This document shows, in pieces, positions 43,642-53,209 of a stretch of DNA of 64,000 nt (the stretch's first letter is position 1; each line of letters starts with the position of its first letter). The stretch is taken from positions 1 through 64,000 of the forward strand of contig JBCDBR010000017.1 of assembly GCA_039183205.1 (NCBI GenBank), given 5' to 3'. The stretch comes from HKCCE3408 sp039183205 (GTDB lineage: Bacteria > Pseudomonadota > Alphaproteobacteria > Rhodobacterales > Rhodobacteraceae). Under the pieces are notes generated by a model that saw only the letters and a program-made list of their open reading frames with translations, ran no database searches and had not been told where the DNA came from. The position numbers and the translations under genes were made by a program.

Positions 43642-44486
43642 CCGCAGCAAACGACAATTACTGGTACCCGGTGGGGTTGCTGTCAGACCTCGCCCAGCCG
43701 CGAGAGACGCTGTTGCTCGACAAAAAGATCCGCGTGGGCCCAGGCGGCCCGGGCGGGGATGGCGGATTTTGGGTCGAAGATGCGGCCGGCAAGTCCCTGC
43801 CAACAGTCGAAGGGTTCGGGCATTTATGGACAAGCCCCGGCCAACCGAACCGCGACCTTTTCACCATCCCCGAGGCCGACCATCCAGGCCGACGGCTGGT
43901 TGATGTGGGCTCCGTCCGGGTGAAATGCTCGCCGCTACGGGCAGTTGAGAACTTTCTCGACATCGCTCATTTCCCGTTCGTTCACACCGACATTTTGGGC
44001 GCGGAACCCCATACGGAGGTTGAGCGTTACAAAGTCGATATCCGCGAAGATGTTGATGAGGTCTGGGCCACAAAGGTGAAGTTCTTTCAGCCGCAAGCGG
44101 CCAAATCGGCCGATGGCGGGATCACGACCGAATACATGTATCGGGTGCCCGCGCCGACTTGCTCTGTTTTGTACAAAACCTGCCCGCCGCGGCCGGGCGA
44201 ATGGGACATCATCACACTTTTTGTCCAACCGCTGACCGAGGACTGGTGCGAGGTTTGGCCGTGGATGGCGCTTTATGACGACGATGCCACGATGGCCGAC
44301 TTGGTCAGTTTTCAGCAACTGATTTTCATGCAGGACCGGTCCATCCTGGAAAACCAAATCCCCCGGAAGCTGCCGCTCGACCCGGGAATGGAATTGCCGA
44401 CCCGGGCCGATTTGACCTCGATCGCCTATCGCCGCTGGTTGAAGCGGATCGGCTACACCTATGGCGCGCAATTGGTGGCGGCATGA
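43638..44486 (+). CDS. Rieske-less non-haem iron oxygenase (NdmC-like)
   Basis: 282 residues. The C-terminal catalytic domain has the iron site ENFLDIAHFPFVH (His111, His116) and Asp233 in FMQDRSILENQ, as in VanA/N-demethylase-type oxygenases. The N-terminal 95 residues keep shape traces of a Rieske domain (NYWYPVG, FGHLWTSPG) but have none of the Cys/His cluster ligands. NdmC of caffeine-degrading Pseudomonas has the same design and draws electrons from a Rieske domain on another protein. It overlaps its neighbours on both sides by four bases. A purine N-demethylase role is inferred. Confidence 0.85.
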   Translation: MTAANDNYWYPVGLLSDLAQPRETLLLDKKIRVGPGGPGGDGGFWVEDAAGKSLPTVEGFGHLWTSPGQPNRDLFTIPEADHPGRRLVDVGSVRVKCSPLRAVENFLDIAHFPFVHTDILGAEPHTEVERYKVDIREDVDEVWATKVKFFQPQAAKSADGGITTEYMYRVPAPTCSVLYKTCPPRPGEWDIITLFVQPLTEDWCEVWPWMALYDDDATMADLVSFQQLIFMQDRSILENQIPRKLPLDPGMELPTRADLTSIAYRRWLKRIGYTYGAQLVAA

Positions 44487-45097
44487 TCCTTTACGACTAC
44501 GTGCTGAGCGCGAGCTGTTACAAAGTACGGCTTATGGCGGCGCTTCTGGGACAAACGCTAGAATTGCGGGCGGTAAATTTCCACCCCGCACGGGCGCATA
44601 AATCCCCTGAAATGCTAGCCCTGAACCCAGCCGGAACATTGCCCATCCTTAAGGATGGCGATCTGATCTTGAACGACAGCACGGACATATTGCGCCATCT
44701 GACCGAGGGCATGCCGGGCTGGCAAAGCGCCGAGGATGACCGCTGGCTCGACCTCGCGCAAGCGTTGAACGCGAGCCTGGGCTTGGCGCGCCTGCATGAC
44801 ATTTTGGGCTATGCCGCAGACATTGCGGCTGCACGGCGGACGGGCATCGCACAGTTGCGCCAGCTTGAGGCGCACCTGACCGAACAACGCTTTGCCGGCG
44901 GTGTCTTTTTGACCGGGTCGCGCCCGACCATCGCTGATATCGCCTGTTTTCCCAATACGGCCTTGGCGCCCGATGGCGGCGTGACGCTCGACCATTATCC
45001 CTCGATCCGGTTGTGGATGCGGGCGATCCGGTCGTTGTCGGGCTTTATCGAGATGCCAGGCATCCACCGCCTGCACGAGCTTGAGGTGCCGGCTTGA
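44483..45097 (+). CDS. Glutathione S-transferase-like protein (NdmE-like partner)
   Basis: 204 residues. Thioredoxin-like N-terminal domain (MILYDYVLSASCYKVRLMA, LNPAGTLPILKDGDLILNDS with the cis-Pro) and an all-helical C-terminal domain (LTGSRPTIADIACFPNTAL). It could be a catalytic GST, but placed directly after a Rieske-less oxygenase it resembles NdmE, a GST homologue that holds an oxygenase complex together. Its ATG overlaps the previous stop (ATGA). Confidence 0.85.
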   Translation: MILYDYVLSASCYKVRLMAALLGQTLELRAVNFHPARAHKSPEMLALNPAGTLPILKDGDLILNDSTDILRHLTEGMPGWQSAEDDRWLDLAQALNASLGLARLHDILGYAADIAAARRTGIAQLRQLEAHLTEQRFAGGVFLTGSRPTIADIACFPNTALAPDGGVTLDHYPSIRLWMRAIRSLSGFIEMPGIHRLHELEVPA

Positions 45098-46476
45098 ATG
45101 CGATCGTGATCCAAGGTTGCGACGCGATCGTGACCTCCGCGCACGCGCCGGTTCTTTGGAACCAAGACGTTTTGTGTGACGGCGGTGTGATCGCTGAAAT
45201 TGGCCCGCAGCTAGAGCCGCCACAAGATGCCCTGCGCATCGATGGCAGCGGTTTTTTTGTCTATCCCGGCCTGGTCAATACACACCACCATTTCTTTCAG
45301 TGTTTCGTCCGCAACCGCGCGGAACTCGATTGGACGCGGTATTCGGTGATTGAATGGCTCGACCGGATTTACCCGATCTTCGCGCGTCTCACCGAGGATT
45401 GTTTTTATCACAGCTCGGTCGTGGCGATGGCCGAATTGATCAAGCACGGCTGCACCACTGCATTCGATCATCAATATTGCTTTCCGCGCCATGCGGGCAG
45501 CCGGATCATCGACCGCCAATTCGAAGCAGCCGAGCTTATGGGCATGCGATTTCACGCCGGGCGCGGCGGCAACACCTTGCCGAAATCCCAAGGCAGCACG
45601 ATCCCGGACGAGATGTTGGAAGACACCGACGGGTTCATCGCCGATTGCGCCCGCGTGATCGACGCGTTTCACGACCCCGAACCGTTTTCGATGCGCCAGG
45701 TTGTGGTCGCCCCGTGCCAGCCGGTCAATTGCTACCGGGAGACGTTCGTGGAATCGGTCGCTTTGGCGCGCGACACGGGCGTGAAGCTCCATAGTCATGT
45801 GGGCGAAGGCGAATGCCCGATCATCGCCGAACGCCACGGCATGCGGACCGTCAATTATTGCGCCGAGATGGGCTTTGCCGGCCCGGATACCTTTTACGCC
45901 CATGGATGGGAATTGACGCGCGCGGAACTCGCCCAAATGGCCGAGCTGGGCACGGGTTTGGCCCATTGCCCAGAGCCGGTCTATCTCGTGGGCGCGGACA
46001 TCACCGATATACCGGCCATGGATGCGCTTGGCTTGCGGATCGGGCTTGGCTGCGATGGCGCGGCCTCAAACGACAATTCCAATCTGATGCACTGCGTGCA
46101 TTCCGCCTATATGCTGCAATGCCTGGCCGCCAGCAGTCGCCAAGACCCGGTGCCGCCGCCAGCGGCATTCCTGGCCTACGCGACAGAGGGCGGCGCATCG
46201 CTGCTCGGCCGGACCGATATCGGCGCGCTCCGCCCGGGCATGGCGGCCGATCTCTTCGCAATCGACACGCGCAAGTTTGACTATGTCGGCACACGGCACG
46301 ACCCGATCAGCCTGATTGCAAAGGTCGGGATCGGGTCCACCGTCGATCTGACCATGATCAACGGGCGCATCATCTGGCGCGACGGGGCTTTTGTCGATCT
46401 TGACGAGGGCGCCCTGATGGCCGCCGCGGAAACGTCGCTCCACACCATTTTGCCACCATCAACAGGGGATATATGA
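45094..46476 (+). CDS. Amidohydrolase, likely 8-oxoguanine deaminase
   Basis: 460 residues from a TTG that overlaps the GST stop (TTGA), with GAGG seven bases upstream. The metal-dependent deaminase motifs are VNTHHHFFQC, KLHSHVGEG, FYAHGWELT, LAHCPEP and GLGCDGAASND. Subfamily features match 8-oxoguanine/isoxanthopterin/guanine-type deaminases of the TrzN/AtzA group. It would hydrolyse an exocyclic amino group, for example 8-oxoguanine to urate. The link to a BMP-type uptake system supports a purine substrate. Confidence 0.85.
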   Translation: MNAIVIQGCDAIVTSAHAPVLWNQDVLCDGGVIAEIGPQLEPPQDALRIDGSGFFVYPGLVNTHHHFFQCFVRNRAELDWTRYSVIEWLDRIYPIFARLTEDCFYHSSVVAMAELIKHGCTTAFDHQYCFPRHAGSRIIDRQFEAAELMGMRFHAGRGGNTLPKSQGSTIPDEMLEDTDGFIADCARVIDAFHDPEPFSMRQVVVAPCQPVNCYRETFVESVALARDTGVKLHSHVGEGECPIIAERHGMRTVNYCAEMGFAGPDTFYAHGWELTRAELAQMAELGTGLAHCPEPVYLVGADITDIPAMDALGLRIGLGCDGAASNDNSNLMHCVHSAYMLQCLAASSRQDPVPPPAAFLAYATEGGASLLGRTDIGALRPGMAADLFAIDTRKFDYVGTRHDPISLIAKVGIGSTVDLTMINGRIIWRDGAFVDLDEGALMAAAETSLHTILPPSTGDI

Positions 46477-47570
46477 TGTCGTATTCACTCAAACGCCGGT
46501 CGCTGCTCAAAGCCTCATTGGCCGCCACAACCGCAATGGCATTGCCGATGCGCGCCATGGCGCAAGACACGCTGCGCATGGGCGTTGTCCTTCCATCGCC
46601 CGAGGCTGACGTGGGATGGTCGCATACGCTGATGGACGGCGTTCGGTCGGTTCAAGACGCCTTTGGCGATCAGCTCGACGTGACCGTGTTGGAAAACATC
46701 GCCGAAGGCCCCGATGCCGACCGGATTGCCAATGGCCTAGTGGCGGAGGGAAATACTGTGCTTCTGCTGGGCTCGTTCGGCTATCAAAACGGCGGCATGC
46801 AGATCGCGCAGCGCCGCCCGGATGTGTCGATCATCCACGCTTCGGGCTTTTTGACCGCACCGAACTTTTCCCCCTTCACCGCAAAATACTGGCAAGGCAC
46901 CTACCTGATGGGAATGGCCGCTGCATCGCTGACCCAGACCAAAAAGATCGGCTGCGTGGGCGCTTTTGCGATCCCAGAGCTCATAACCTCGATCAACGCG
47001 TTCATGCTGGGGGCGCAATCGGTCGATCCCGAGATCGAGATGAGCGTGGTTTGGGTCAATAGCTGGTTCGATCCTGCCTCCGAACAGGAGGCCGCGCGAG
47101 CGCTGATCAGCCAGGATGTCGATGTGATTTTCTCCAACGCGCAGGATACGCCATCGGTGATCTCATTGGCTGAGGAAGAAGGCGTTTACGCATTCAACCT
47201 CAATTCATCGATGAAAGCCTATGCGCCGGCGCAATATCTGGGCGTTGTCGGCACCGATTGGGGCCCACATTTCACGCGTCTCGTCGAAGCCCATGTCGCC
47301 GGCACTTTCCCGGGTGAAAACTTCTGGCTGGGCATGGAGGATGACATCGTCTTTACCGCCGATTGGAACCCCGACATTCCCGCTGAAATCATGGCCGAAA
47401 TCGAAACCCGCCAGGCAGAGATTTTGGCCGGCACTTTCACCGTCTTTGAAGGTCCGTTGATCGATCAATCCGGCGCGGAACGCTATGCCGCGGGCGTGGC
47501 GATGACCGATCCGGAAATTCTCAGCATGGACTGGCATGTCGCGGGCGTGACCACCCCGTTGCCTTCGTGA
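46473..47570 (+). CDS. BMP-family ABC transporter substrate-binding protein
   Basis: 365 residues. The N-terminus KRRSLLKASLAATTAMALP carries a twin-arginine-type signal. The mature protein starts about AQDTLRMGVVLPSP and matches the PnrA/BMP family (LLLGSFGYQNGGMQIAQRRPD, YLMGMAAASLT), which binds nucleosides or purines. The ATG overlaps the deaminase stop. First gene of a four-gene importer. Confidence 0.92.
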   Translation: MMSYSLKRRSLLKASLAATTAMALPMRAMAQDTLRMGVVLPSPEADVGWSHTLMDGVRSVQDAFGDQLDVTVLENIAEGPDADRIANGLVAEGNTVLLLGSFGYQNGGMQIAQRRPDVSIIHASGFLTAPNFSPFTAKYWQGTYLMGMAAASLTQTKKIGCVGAFAIPELITSINAFMLGAQSVDPEIEMSVVWVNSWFDPASEQEAARALISQDVDVIFSNAQDTPSVISLAEEEGVYAFNLNSSMKAYAPAQYLGVVGTDWGPHFTRLVEAHVAGTFPGENFWLGMEDDIVFTADWNPDIPAEIMAEIETRQAEILAGTFTVFEGPLIDQSGAERYAAGVAMTDPEILSMDWHVAGVTTPLPS

Positions 47571-49069
47571 GCGAAACGCCGGCGCTTTTGGCGCTGTCGG
47601 GCGTGTCAAAACGCTATGGCAGCGTTCAGGCCAACAAAGCGATCGACCTGGCCGTCCATGCCGGGTCGATCCACGCGGTTTTGGGCGAAAACGGCGCGGG
47701 AAAATCCACGCTGATGAAGTTGATTTATGGCGTTGAGCGCCCCGATGAGGGCGAGATCAACTGGAATGGCATGCCGGTCCAGCTTAACCGGCCATCCGAT
47801 GCGCAAGCCCTCGGGATCGGGATGGTGTTTCAACACTTCTCGCTCTTTGGCTCTTTGACCGTGGTTCAAAACGTGTCTTTGTTGGTGCCTGGGAAGCCGG
47901 CCGAATTGGCCCGGCGGATCACCGAATTGGGCGCACGGTTCGGCCTGGCGGTCGATCCGAATGCGATGGTGCACACCCTGTCGGTCGGCGAACGCCAGCG
48001 GGTGGAAATCATCCGCTGCCTTCTGCTCAACCCGAAGCTTTTGATTTTGGATGAGCCGACATCTGTTCTGCCACCCCAAAGCGTGCGCCTGCTGTTTGAC
48101 ACGCTCCGCAAGCTGCAAGCCGATGGTACGGCGATCCTCTTTATCTCTCACAAGCTTGAGGAAATTCGCGAACTCTGTGACGAGGCCACGATCCTGCGGG
48201 GCGGGGCGGTCACCGGACGGGTCAACCCACGCGAACACGATGCCCGCGCCTTGGCGCAAATGATGATCGGGCGCGACATGCCGCATCTTGCCGCCACGCA
48301 TTCCGACGCGCTTGGCGATCTGCGATTGAAGCTTGCCGGTCTGAACCATCCGCGCGCAACGCGGTTCGGCACCAGTTTGCACAACATCGATCTGGCGTTG
48401 CATGCCGGGCAAATCGTCGGCATCGCGGGGATCTCGGGCAACGGGCAGCAAGAGCTTGCAGCCTTGATTTCGGGCGAAACGCGCGCAAAAGACCGCACCG
48501 CGGTGCAGATCATGGGCCAGGATGTAGGTCATATGGGGCCGATGCAGCGCCGTGCTTTGGGCTTTAGCTTTGTGCCCGAAGAACGGCTTGGCCGCGGGGC
48601 GGTCCCGGAGATGTCGCTGGCCGACAATAGCCTGCTTACCGCGCATCGTGACGGGATGCTGACAGCAGGCTTCATCAAACGACCGGTGGAACGCGCCTTT
48701 ACCCGCAGCTGTATCGACGATTTCGACGTCCGCACGCCCGGCCCTGACGCCGAAGCGGGCGCCCTGTCGGGCGGCAATCTGCAAAAATTCATCCTGGGAC
48801 GGGAATTGATGCTCAATCCCAAGGTCATGTTGGTCTCTCAACCCACATGGGGGGTGGATATCGGCGCCGCCACCGCGATCCGGCGGCGACTTTTGGCGCT
48901 GCGCGATGGTGGCGCGGCAATCTTGGTCATCTCCGAGGAATTGGAGGAGCTTTTCGAGATCTGCGATATGCTGCACGTTCTGCATGAAGGCCGCCTGTCG
49001 CAGGCGTTGCCCACATCGGAGATAACGGCCGAGGATGTCGGCGCCCACATGATCGGGGCGCAGGCATGA
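47567..49069 (+). CDS. Double ABC ATPase of BMP-type importer
   Basis: 500 residues with two ATPase domains. Domain 1 has LGENGAGKSTLMKLIYG, VGERQRVEIIRCL and LLILDEPTSVL. Domain 2 is degenerate at Walker A (GISGNGQQELAAL) but keeps LSGGNLQKFILGREL and VMLVSQPTWGVD. This asymmetry is normal for RbsA/NupO-type importers. It starts at a GTG overlapping the preceding stop (GTGA). Confidence 0.93.
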   Translation: MSETPALLALSGVSKRYGSVQANKAIDLAVHAGSIHAVLGENGAGKSTLMKLIYGVERPDEGEINWNGMPVQLNRPSDAQALGIGMVFQHFSLFGSLTVVQNVSLLVPGKPAELARRITELGARFGLAVDPNAMVHTLSVGERQRVEIIRCLLLNPKLLILDEPTSVLPPQSVRLLFDTLRKLQADGTAILFISHKLEEIRELCDEATILRGGAVTGRVNPREHDARALAQMMIGRDMPHLAATHSDALGDLRLKLAGLNHPRATRFGTSLHNIDLALHAGQIVGIAGISGNGQQELAALISGETRAKDRTAVQIMGQDVGHMGPMQRRALGFSFVPEERLGRGAVPEMSLADNSLLTAHRDGMLTAGFIKRPVERAFTRSCIDDFDVRTPGPDAEAGALSGGNLQKFILGRELMLNPKVMLVSQPTWGVDIGAATAIRRRLLALRDGGAAILVISEELEELFEICDMLHVLHEGRLSQALPTSEITAEDVGAHMIGAQA

Positions 49070-50136
49070 AGGTGCGGATGATCCGGCGCGATGCGGCCTC
49101 GCGCCTGGCGATGTTTGGTGCCCCGGTGCTGGCGGTGCTTTTGACCTGTCTCACCAGCCTAATCCTTTTTGCCGCCCTCGGGGTCGAGGCTGGTACGGCG
49201 CTGCACGCGCTTCTTTTGCGACCCTTTTTGAGCTGGTACAGCTTTTCTGAAGTTCTGCTCAAGATGGCACCGCTATTGCTGATCGCGCAGGGCCTGGCCA
49301 TCGGGTTTCGCGCCAACGTCTTCAACATCGGTGCCGAAGGCCAATTCATCATCGGCGCGATCTGCGCGTCGGCCTTTCCGGTTTATTTCCCGATGGGCGA
49401 CTTTCCCTTGATGCTGCCATCGATGATCTTGGCCGGCGCGCTTGGAGGCATGGCCTATGCGGCAATAGCGGCAGGACTGCGGACGCGCTTTGGCGCCTCG
49501 GAAATTCTCGTCACGCTGATGCTGAGCCTCATTGCCATTCAAATCCTCAACTATCTGCTTTTGGGGCCTTGGAAAGACCCGCGCGGCTTCAATTTCCCGC
49601 AAACGGTGATGTTTCCGATCAACGCACAATTGCCACGTCTCTTTGACGGCGTGCGGCCGAATATCTCGCTGCTGTTTGCGTTTGGCGCCAGCCTATTGGC
49701 CTATCTCTTCATGGAACGACATTTTCGCGGCTACCAGCTGCGCACAGCCGGTCTAGCGCCAAGGGCCGCGCTTTATGCAGGCTTTTCCGAGCCACGCATG
49801 ATTTGGCTGAGCCTTGCCATCGGGGGACTTGCGGCCGGGATTGCCGGAGCAAGCGAAGTTGCCGGCCCGCTCGCGCAGCTCCAGCGCTCGGTTGCCACGG
49901 GCTATGGATATGCCGCGATTATCGTGGCTTATGTCGGCGGGCTCAGACCTTTGGGGATCGTTGCGTCGAGTTTTTTGATCTCAGTGCTCTATATCGGCGG
50001 CGACAGCGCCACTGTTTCGGCCGGTTTGCCGATCGCGGCGGTGGAAGTCTTTCAGGGCATGCTGCTGGTATTTTACCTGTTGACCTTCACGCTCATCCGC
50101 TTCCGGTTTGAGATCGCACGCGGAGCGCCGGTATGA
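49066..50136 (+). CDS. ABC permease of BMP-type importer (first)
   Basis: 356 residues with about ten hydrophobic segments of the BPD_transp_2 family. ANVFNIGAEGQFIIGAI and RFGASEILVTLMLSLIA are signature stretches of the nucleoside (NupP/YufP) permeases. Coupled to the ATPase gene by an ATGA overlap. Confidence 0.92.
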   Translation: MKVRMIRRDAASRLAMFGAPVLAVLLTCLTSLILFAALGVEAGTALHALLLRPFLSWYSFSEVLLKMAPLLLIAQGLAIGFRANVFNIGAEGQFIIGAICASAFPVYFPMGDFPLMLPSMILAGALGGMAYAAIAAGLRTRFGASEILVTLMLSLIAIQILNYLLLGPWKDPRGFNFPQTVMFPINAQLPRLFDGVRPNISLLFAFGASLLAYLFMERHFRGYQLRTAGLAPRAALYAGFSEPRMIWLSLAIGGLAAGIAGASEVAGPLAQLQRSVATGYGYAAIIVAYVGGLRPLGIVASSFLISVLYIGGDSATVSAGLPIAAVEVFQGMLLVFYLLTFTLIRFRFEIARGAPV

Positions 50137-51011
50137 GCGCGCTGGAGTTTCTGCTGGCCGGTACGCTGGCCGCTGCCCTGCCGCTTTTGTTGGCAGCCTT
50201 AGGTGAAATGGTGGTGGAAAAAACCGGGCTTTTGAATCTGGGCCTCGAAGGGATGATGGCGATTGGCGCGGCGATTGCCTTCATCGTTGTCTACCACAGC
50301 GCAGCCCATGGTTTGGGCTTTCTGGCTGCGGCCCTGGTTTCCGCCGCCTTGTCGCTGATATTTGCGTTTTTGGTTGTTGTGGTACAGGCAAACCAAGTCG
50401 CATCGGGCCTTGCGATTGGGGTTCTGGGGCTGGGCCTGTCGGCGCTTTTTGGCAAAAGCTATGAAAGTCAGACCATCACCGGCCTGCCGGAGCTGGGATT
50501 TCCAGTTTTATCACAATTGCCGATCCTTGGCGCGACGGTCTTTACCCAGGACATCGTGGTGTGGCTTGCGATCCTCGGCACGGCCGCGCTTTGGTATGTG
50601 CTCAACCGGACGAAACTTGGACTGATCATCACCGCAGTTGGCGAAAACGCCGAGGCCGCGCGGGCCATCGGCTATCCTGTCGGCCAGATTAGGTTTGCGG
50701 CGGTGGCCTTCGGCGGGGCGATGTGCGGCTTGGCCGGGGCTTACGCCTCCACGGTCTACACACCGCTCTGGGCCGATGGAATGATCGCAGGCCGCGGCTG
50801 GATCGCCTTGGCATTGGTGGTTTTCGGCACGTGGCAAACCGGGCGCGTGGCCCTTGGCGCCTTGCTTTTTGGGATGTTGTCCTTAGGCGAGCTGACAGCC
50901 CAAGCGGTTGGCGTTGCAATCCCGTCGCAAGCGCTGTCGAGCCTGCCCTATATCGTCACCATCCTGACACTGGCGGTGATTTCGTCGCGGCGGCGCGGGC
51001 TAGGCGCCTGA
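50133..51011 (+). CDS. ABC permease of BMP-type importer (second)
   Basis: 292 residues, BPD_transp_2 family, with KTGLLNLGLEGMMAIGA and NQVASGLAIGVLGLGLSALFG, matching NupQ/YufQ-type permeases. It pairs with the preceding permease to form the channel. Starts in an ATGA overlap and ends the importer operon. Confidence 0.92.
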   Translation: MSALEFLLAGTLAAALPLLLAALGEMVVEKTGLLNLGLEGMMAIGAAIAFIVVYHSAAHGLGFLAAALVSAALSLIFAFLVVVVQANQVASGLAIGVLGLGLSALFGKSYESQTITGLPELGFPVLSQLPILGATVFTQDIVVWLAILGTAALWYVLNRTKLGLIITAVGENAEAARAIGYPVGQIRFAAVAFGGAMCGLAGAYASTVYTPLWADGMIAGRGWIALALVVFGTWQTGRVALGALLFGMLSLGELTAQAVGVAIPSQALSSLPYIVTILTLAVISSRRRGLGA

Positions 51012-51096
51012 CGGTGCTGTCATCGCAAGCGACGAAGACGGAAGAAACAGGCGTCATATTGAACCGCACCTCCGGCGAGGTTAAATTCAGCGCCGC

Positions 51097-52047
51097 ATGG
51101 CCCAGGACGTCGCCGTCGCGCCTTCTGCGCCGCACCGGACATGGCCTATCGCGAAGGAACCCGCCCGCGTGCCCCGCCGCTACGCCGAGATTTATCCGTC
51201 GAGCCCGCTGCTCAACAGCGATCAGATGGCGCATGTATCTGCGGCGGCATTGATGTCGGTGCGGTATTTTCAGGCTGCGCCGGACACTATGCCCGAGGAG
51301 GTGTTCAGCGAACATCATGTGCTCCTGAACTTGTCGAAAACGCCCAGCCGGGTGCAGAACAGACGAAATGGTGAGCTGCGCGACTTCGTTTATCACGAAG
51401 ATGAAATCATCGTCACGCCGGCCGGAATGCGGTCGGGCTGGCGCTGGTTTGCAACGTCGGATGTGATCGTGATCACGCTCGACCCCGCCAAGGTCCGGAA
51501 ATTCGCGCAGATTGAATTGGGCCTGGTTCTGGACAATCAGCAATTGGCGAACCTGCCGCAATTTACCGACGCCGATCTTTGCCGCGCTGGCGTCATCCTG
51601 CGCGATGCTTTGGAAAACGACGACATCACGTCAGCGGTGATGTTCGAAGCCATGAGCCGTGTCTTTCTCGTCAAGCTGCTACAGAAATACGGTCAGCGGC
51701 GAACCGAAGACCTGGCCCTCTCCGCCCGCTTCACCGCCGAGCATTTCAATCGCGTACTGCTCTTCATCCGCAAAAACCTCGATCGAACGATCAGCGTTGA
51801 CGATTTAGCCGGCCAGGTCGGCATGAGCGGGTCGCATTTCAGCCGCGTCTTCAAGGAGACCGTGGGCGAGACGCCAATGCAATACGTCCTGGCCTACCGT
51901 ATCGAACAGGCCATTGAGATGATGAAGGACCCTACGCGCCCCTTGGGCGATATCGCCTTGGCCTGCGGTTTCGCCGATCAGGCGCATTTCTCACGCAGCT
52001 TTAAGCAGATCACGGGGCAGACGCCGCGCCAGTTTCGGGCCCGCTGA
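51097..52047 (+). CDS. AraC-family transcriptional regulator
   Basis: 316 residues. The N-terminal 200 residues form a cupin-like sensing domain (FSEHHVLLNLSKTPS, ITLDPAKVRKF). The C-terminus is a complete double helix-turn-helix (ISVDDLAGQVGMSGSHFSRVFKETVGETP and DIALACGFADQAHFSRSFKQITGQTPRQF). It lies 85 bases after the purine importer and before an alpha/beta hydrolase, so it may control either. Confidence 0.92.
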   Translation: MAQDVAVAPSAPHRTWPIAKEPARVPRRYAEIYPSSPLLNSDQMAHVSAAALMSVRYFQAAPDTMPEEVFSEHHVLLNLSKTPSRVQNRRNGELRDFVYHEDEIIVTPAGMRSGWRWFATSDVIVITLDPAKVRKFAQIELGLVLDNQQLANLPQFTDADLCRAGVILRDALENDDITSAVMFEAMSRVFLVKLLQKYGQRRTEDLALSARFTAEHFNRVLLFIRKNLDRTISVDDLAGQVGMSGSHFSRVFKETVGETPMQYVLAYRIEQAIEMMKDPTRPLGDIALACGFADQAHFSRSFKQITGQTPRQFRAR

Positions 52048-52169
52048 GGAGATCGCAGCAGGATCTTCCAAAAATCGGATGGTCCTGTGCAAGTCCTAAT
52101 CGCGTCCAAACGGTATCTCGATTGTCATCGGGCTACGCGCCCCTTTCTACAGACAATGGAGCGAACGAC

Positions 52170-53129
52170 ATGGAACATTCAGCCTTGAACACCGCCAGCA
52201 ACCTGATGGCAAACGCCGCGACGCTGCCGCAAGTTGAGACCCGCCGCATCACCTTTCAGAATGCCGGCGCCACGCTGGCAGGCACGCTTTATCTGCCCGA
52301 AGGTCACGACGGATCGCCCTTGCCGGTGGTCGTGGTCACCGGCGCCTGGACCACGGTCGAGGAACAAATGCCAACGGTCTATGCCGAGGAAATGGTCAAG
52401 CGGGGCTTTGCCGCCTTTACCTTCGATTTCCGCGGATGGGGCAAATCGGGCGATCTACCGCAAAACGTGCGGTTCGTCGAAAGTCCGTCCGCCAAGACCT
52501 CAGACATTCGCGCGGCCTTCGACACCGTGGCGGCCCTGCCCGAGATTGATGCCACGCGGATCAATGGGCTCGGGATTTGTGCCTCTGCCGGCTACATGGT
52601 CGATGCGGTCTCGGGCAACGCACAGGTCGCGCGGATCGGCCTGGTCGCACCGTGGTTGCAAAATGCAGAGATCGTGCAATCGGTCTATGGCGGTGCGGAG
52701 GGCGTGCAAAGCCTCATCGAGATGTCCCGCGCGGCCGAGGCCAAGGGCGGCGAGATCATCCCGGCGGCCGGTCCAGAAGGCGCACGTGGCGTCTTGATGC
52801 CCATTGGCGGCTATTACGACGACGAAGATCGCGGCGCGATCCCCGCCTATGACAACAAATGGAGCAATGCCGGTTGGGAAGGTTGGTTGACGTACTATCC
52901 CGCAGATCATGCCGCTGCGCTGACCCAACCCCTGGCGATCGTGCATTCCGAAAGTGCCGCAATCCCGGAAGGGACGCACCATTTCCTTGCCGGCATCTCA
53001 GGCCAAGCAAGCCTGCGCATGTTGGACCATGTCGCGCAATTCGATTTCTACGACGTGCCCGCAAACGTGACCCGCGCCGCCGACACGATGGCGGAGCATT
53101 TCGCCGCGGCGCCTGAGGGCAACGCCTGA
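52170..53129 (+). CDS. Alpha/beta hydrolase
   Basis: 319 residues. Serine hydrolase fold with FDFRGWGKSGD, a nucleophile elbow GLGICASAGYMVDA (Gly-x-Cys-x-Ser-x-Gly) and a late DHVAQFDFYD. It has no signal peptide and resembles dienelactone-hydrolase/YcjY-type proteins. The ATG has GGAG eight bases upstream. A hairpin follows the stop. Substrate unknown. Confidence 0.85.
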   Translation: MEHSALNTASNLMANAATLPQVETRRITFQNAGATLAGTLYLPEGHDGSPLPVVVVTGAWTTVEEQMPTVYAEEMVKRGFAAFTFDFRGWGKSGDLPQNVRFVESPSAKTSDIRAAFDTVAALPEIDATRINGLGICASAGYMVDAVSGNAQVARIGLVAPWLQNAEIVQSVYGGAEGVQSLIEMSRAAEAKGGEIIPAAGPEGARGVLMPIGGYYDDEDRGAIPAYDNKWSNAGWEGWLTYYPADHAAALTQPLAIVHSESAAIPEGTHHFLAGISGQASLRMLDHVAQFDFYDVPANVTRAADTMAEHFAAAPEGNA

Positions 53130-53145
53130 TCCTGCCCGTCGTATG

Positions 53146-53184
53146 GACCGGCGCAATCGATGCGCCGGTCACCGCATGCTTTTT
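53146..53184 (+). terminator. Stem-loop with short T-run
   Basis: A perfect 10-bp stem GACCGGCGCA / TGCGCCGGTC (53146-53155 and 53161-53170) with a five-base loop lies just after the alpha/beta hydrolase. TTTTT at 53180-53184 is nine bases beyond the stem, which is further than in an ideal intrinsic terminator, so it may only attenuate transcription into the next gene. Confidence 0.5.
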
Positions 53185-53209
53185 GCCTCAAAAACGAACG
53201 GAACATCCT

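Noticed and set aside
47606..49048. Long minus-strand frame opposite the importer ATPase gene
   Set aside because: It lies fully opposite a gene with clear ABC motifs, has no ribosome site and is a by-product of GC-rich codon use.
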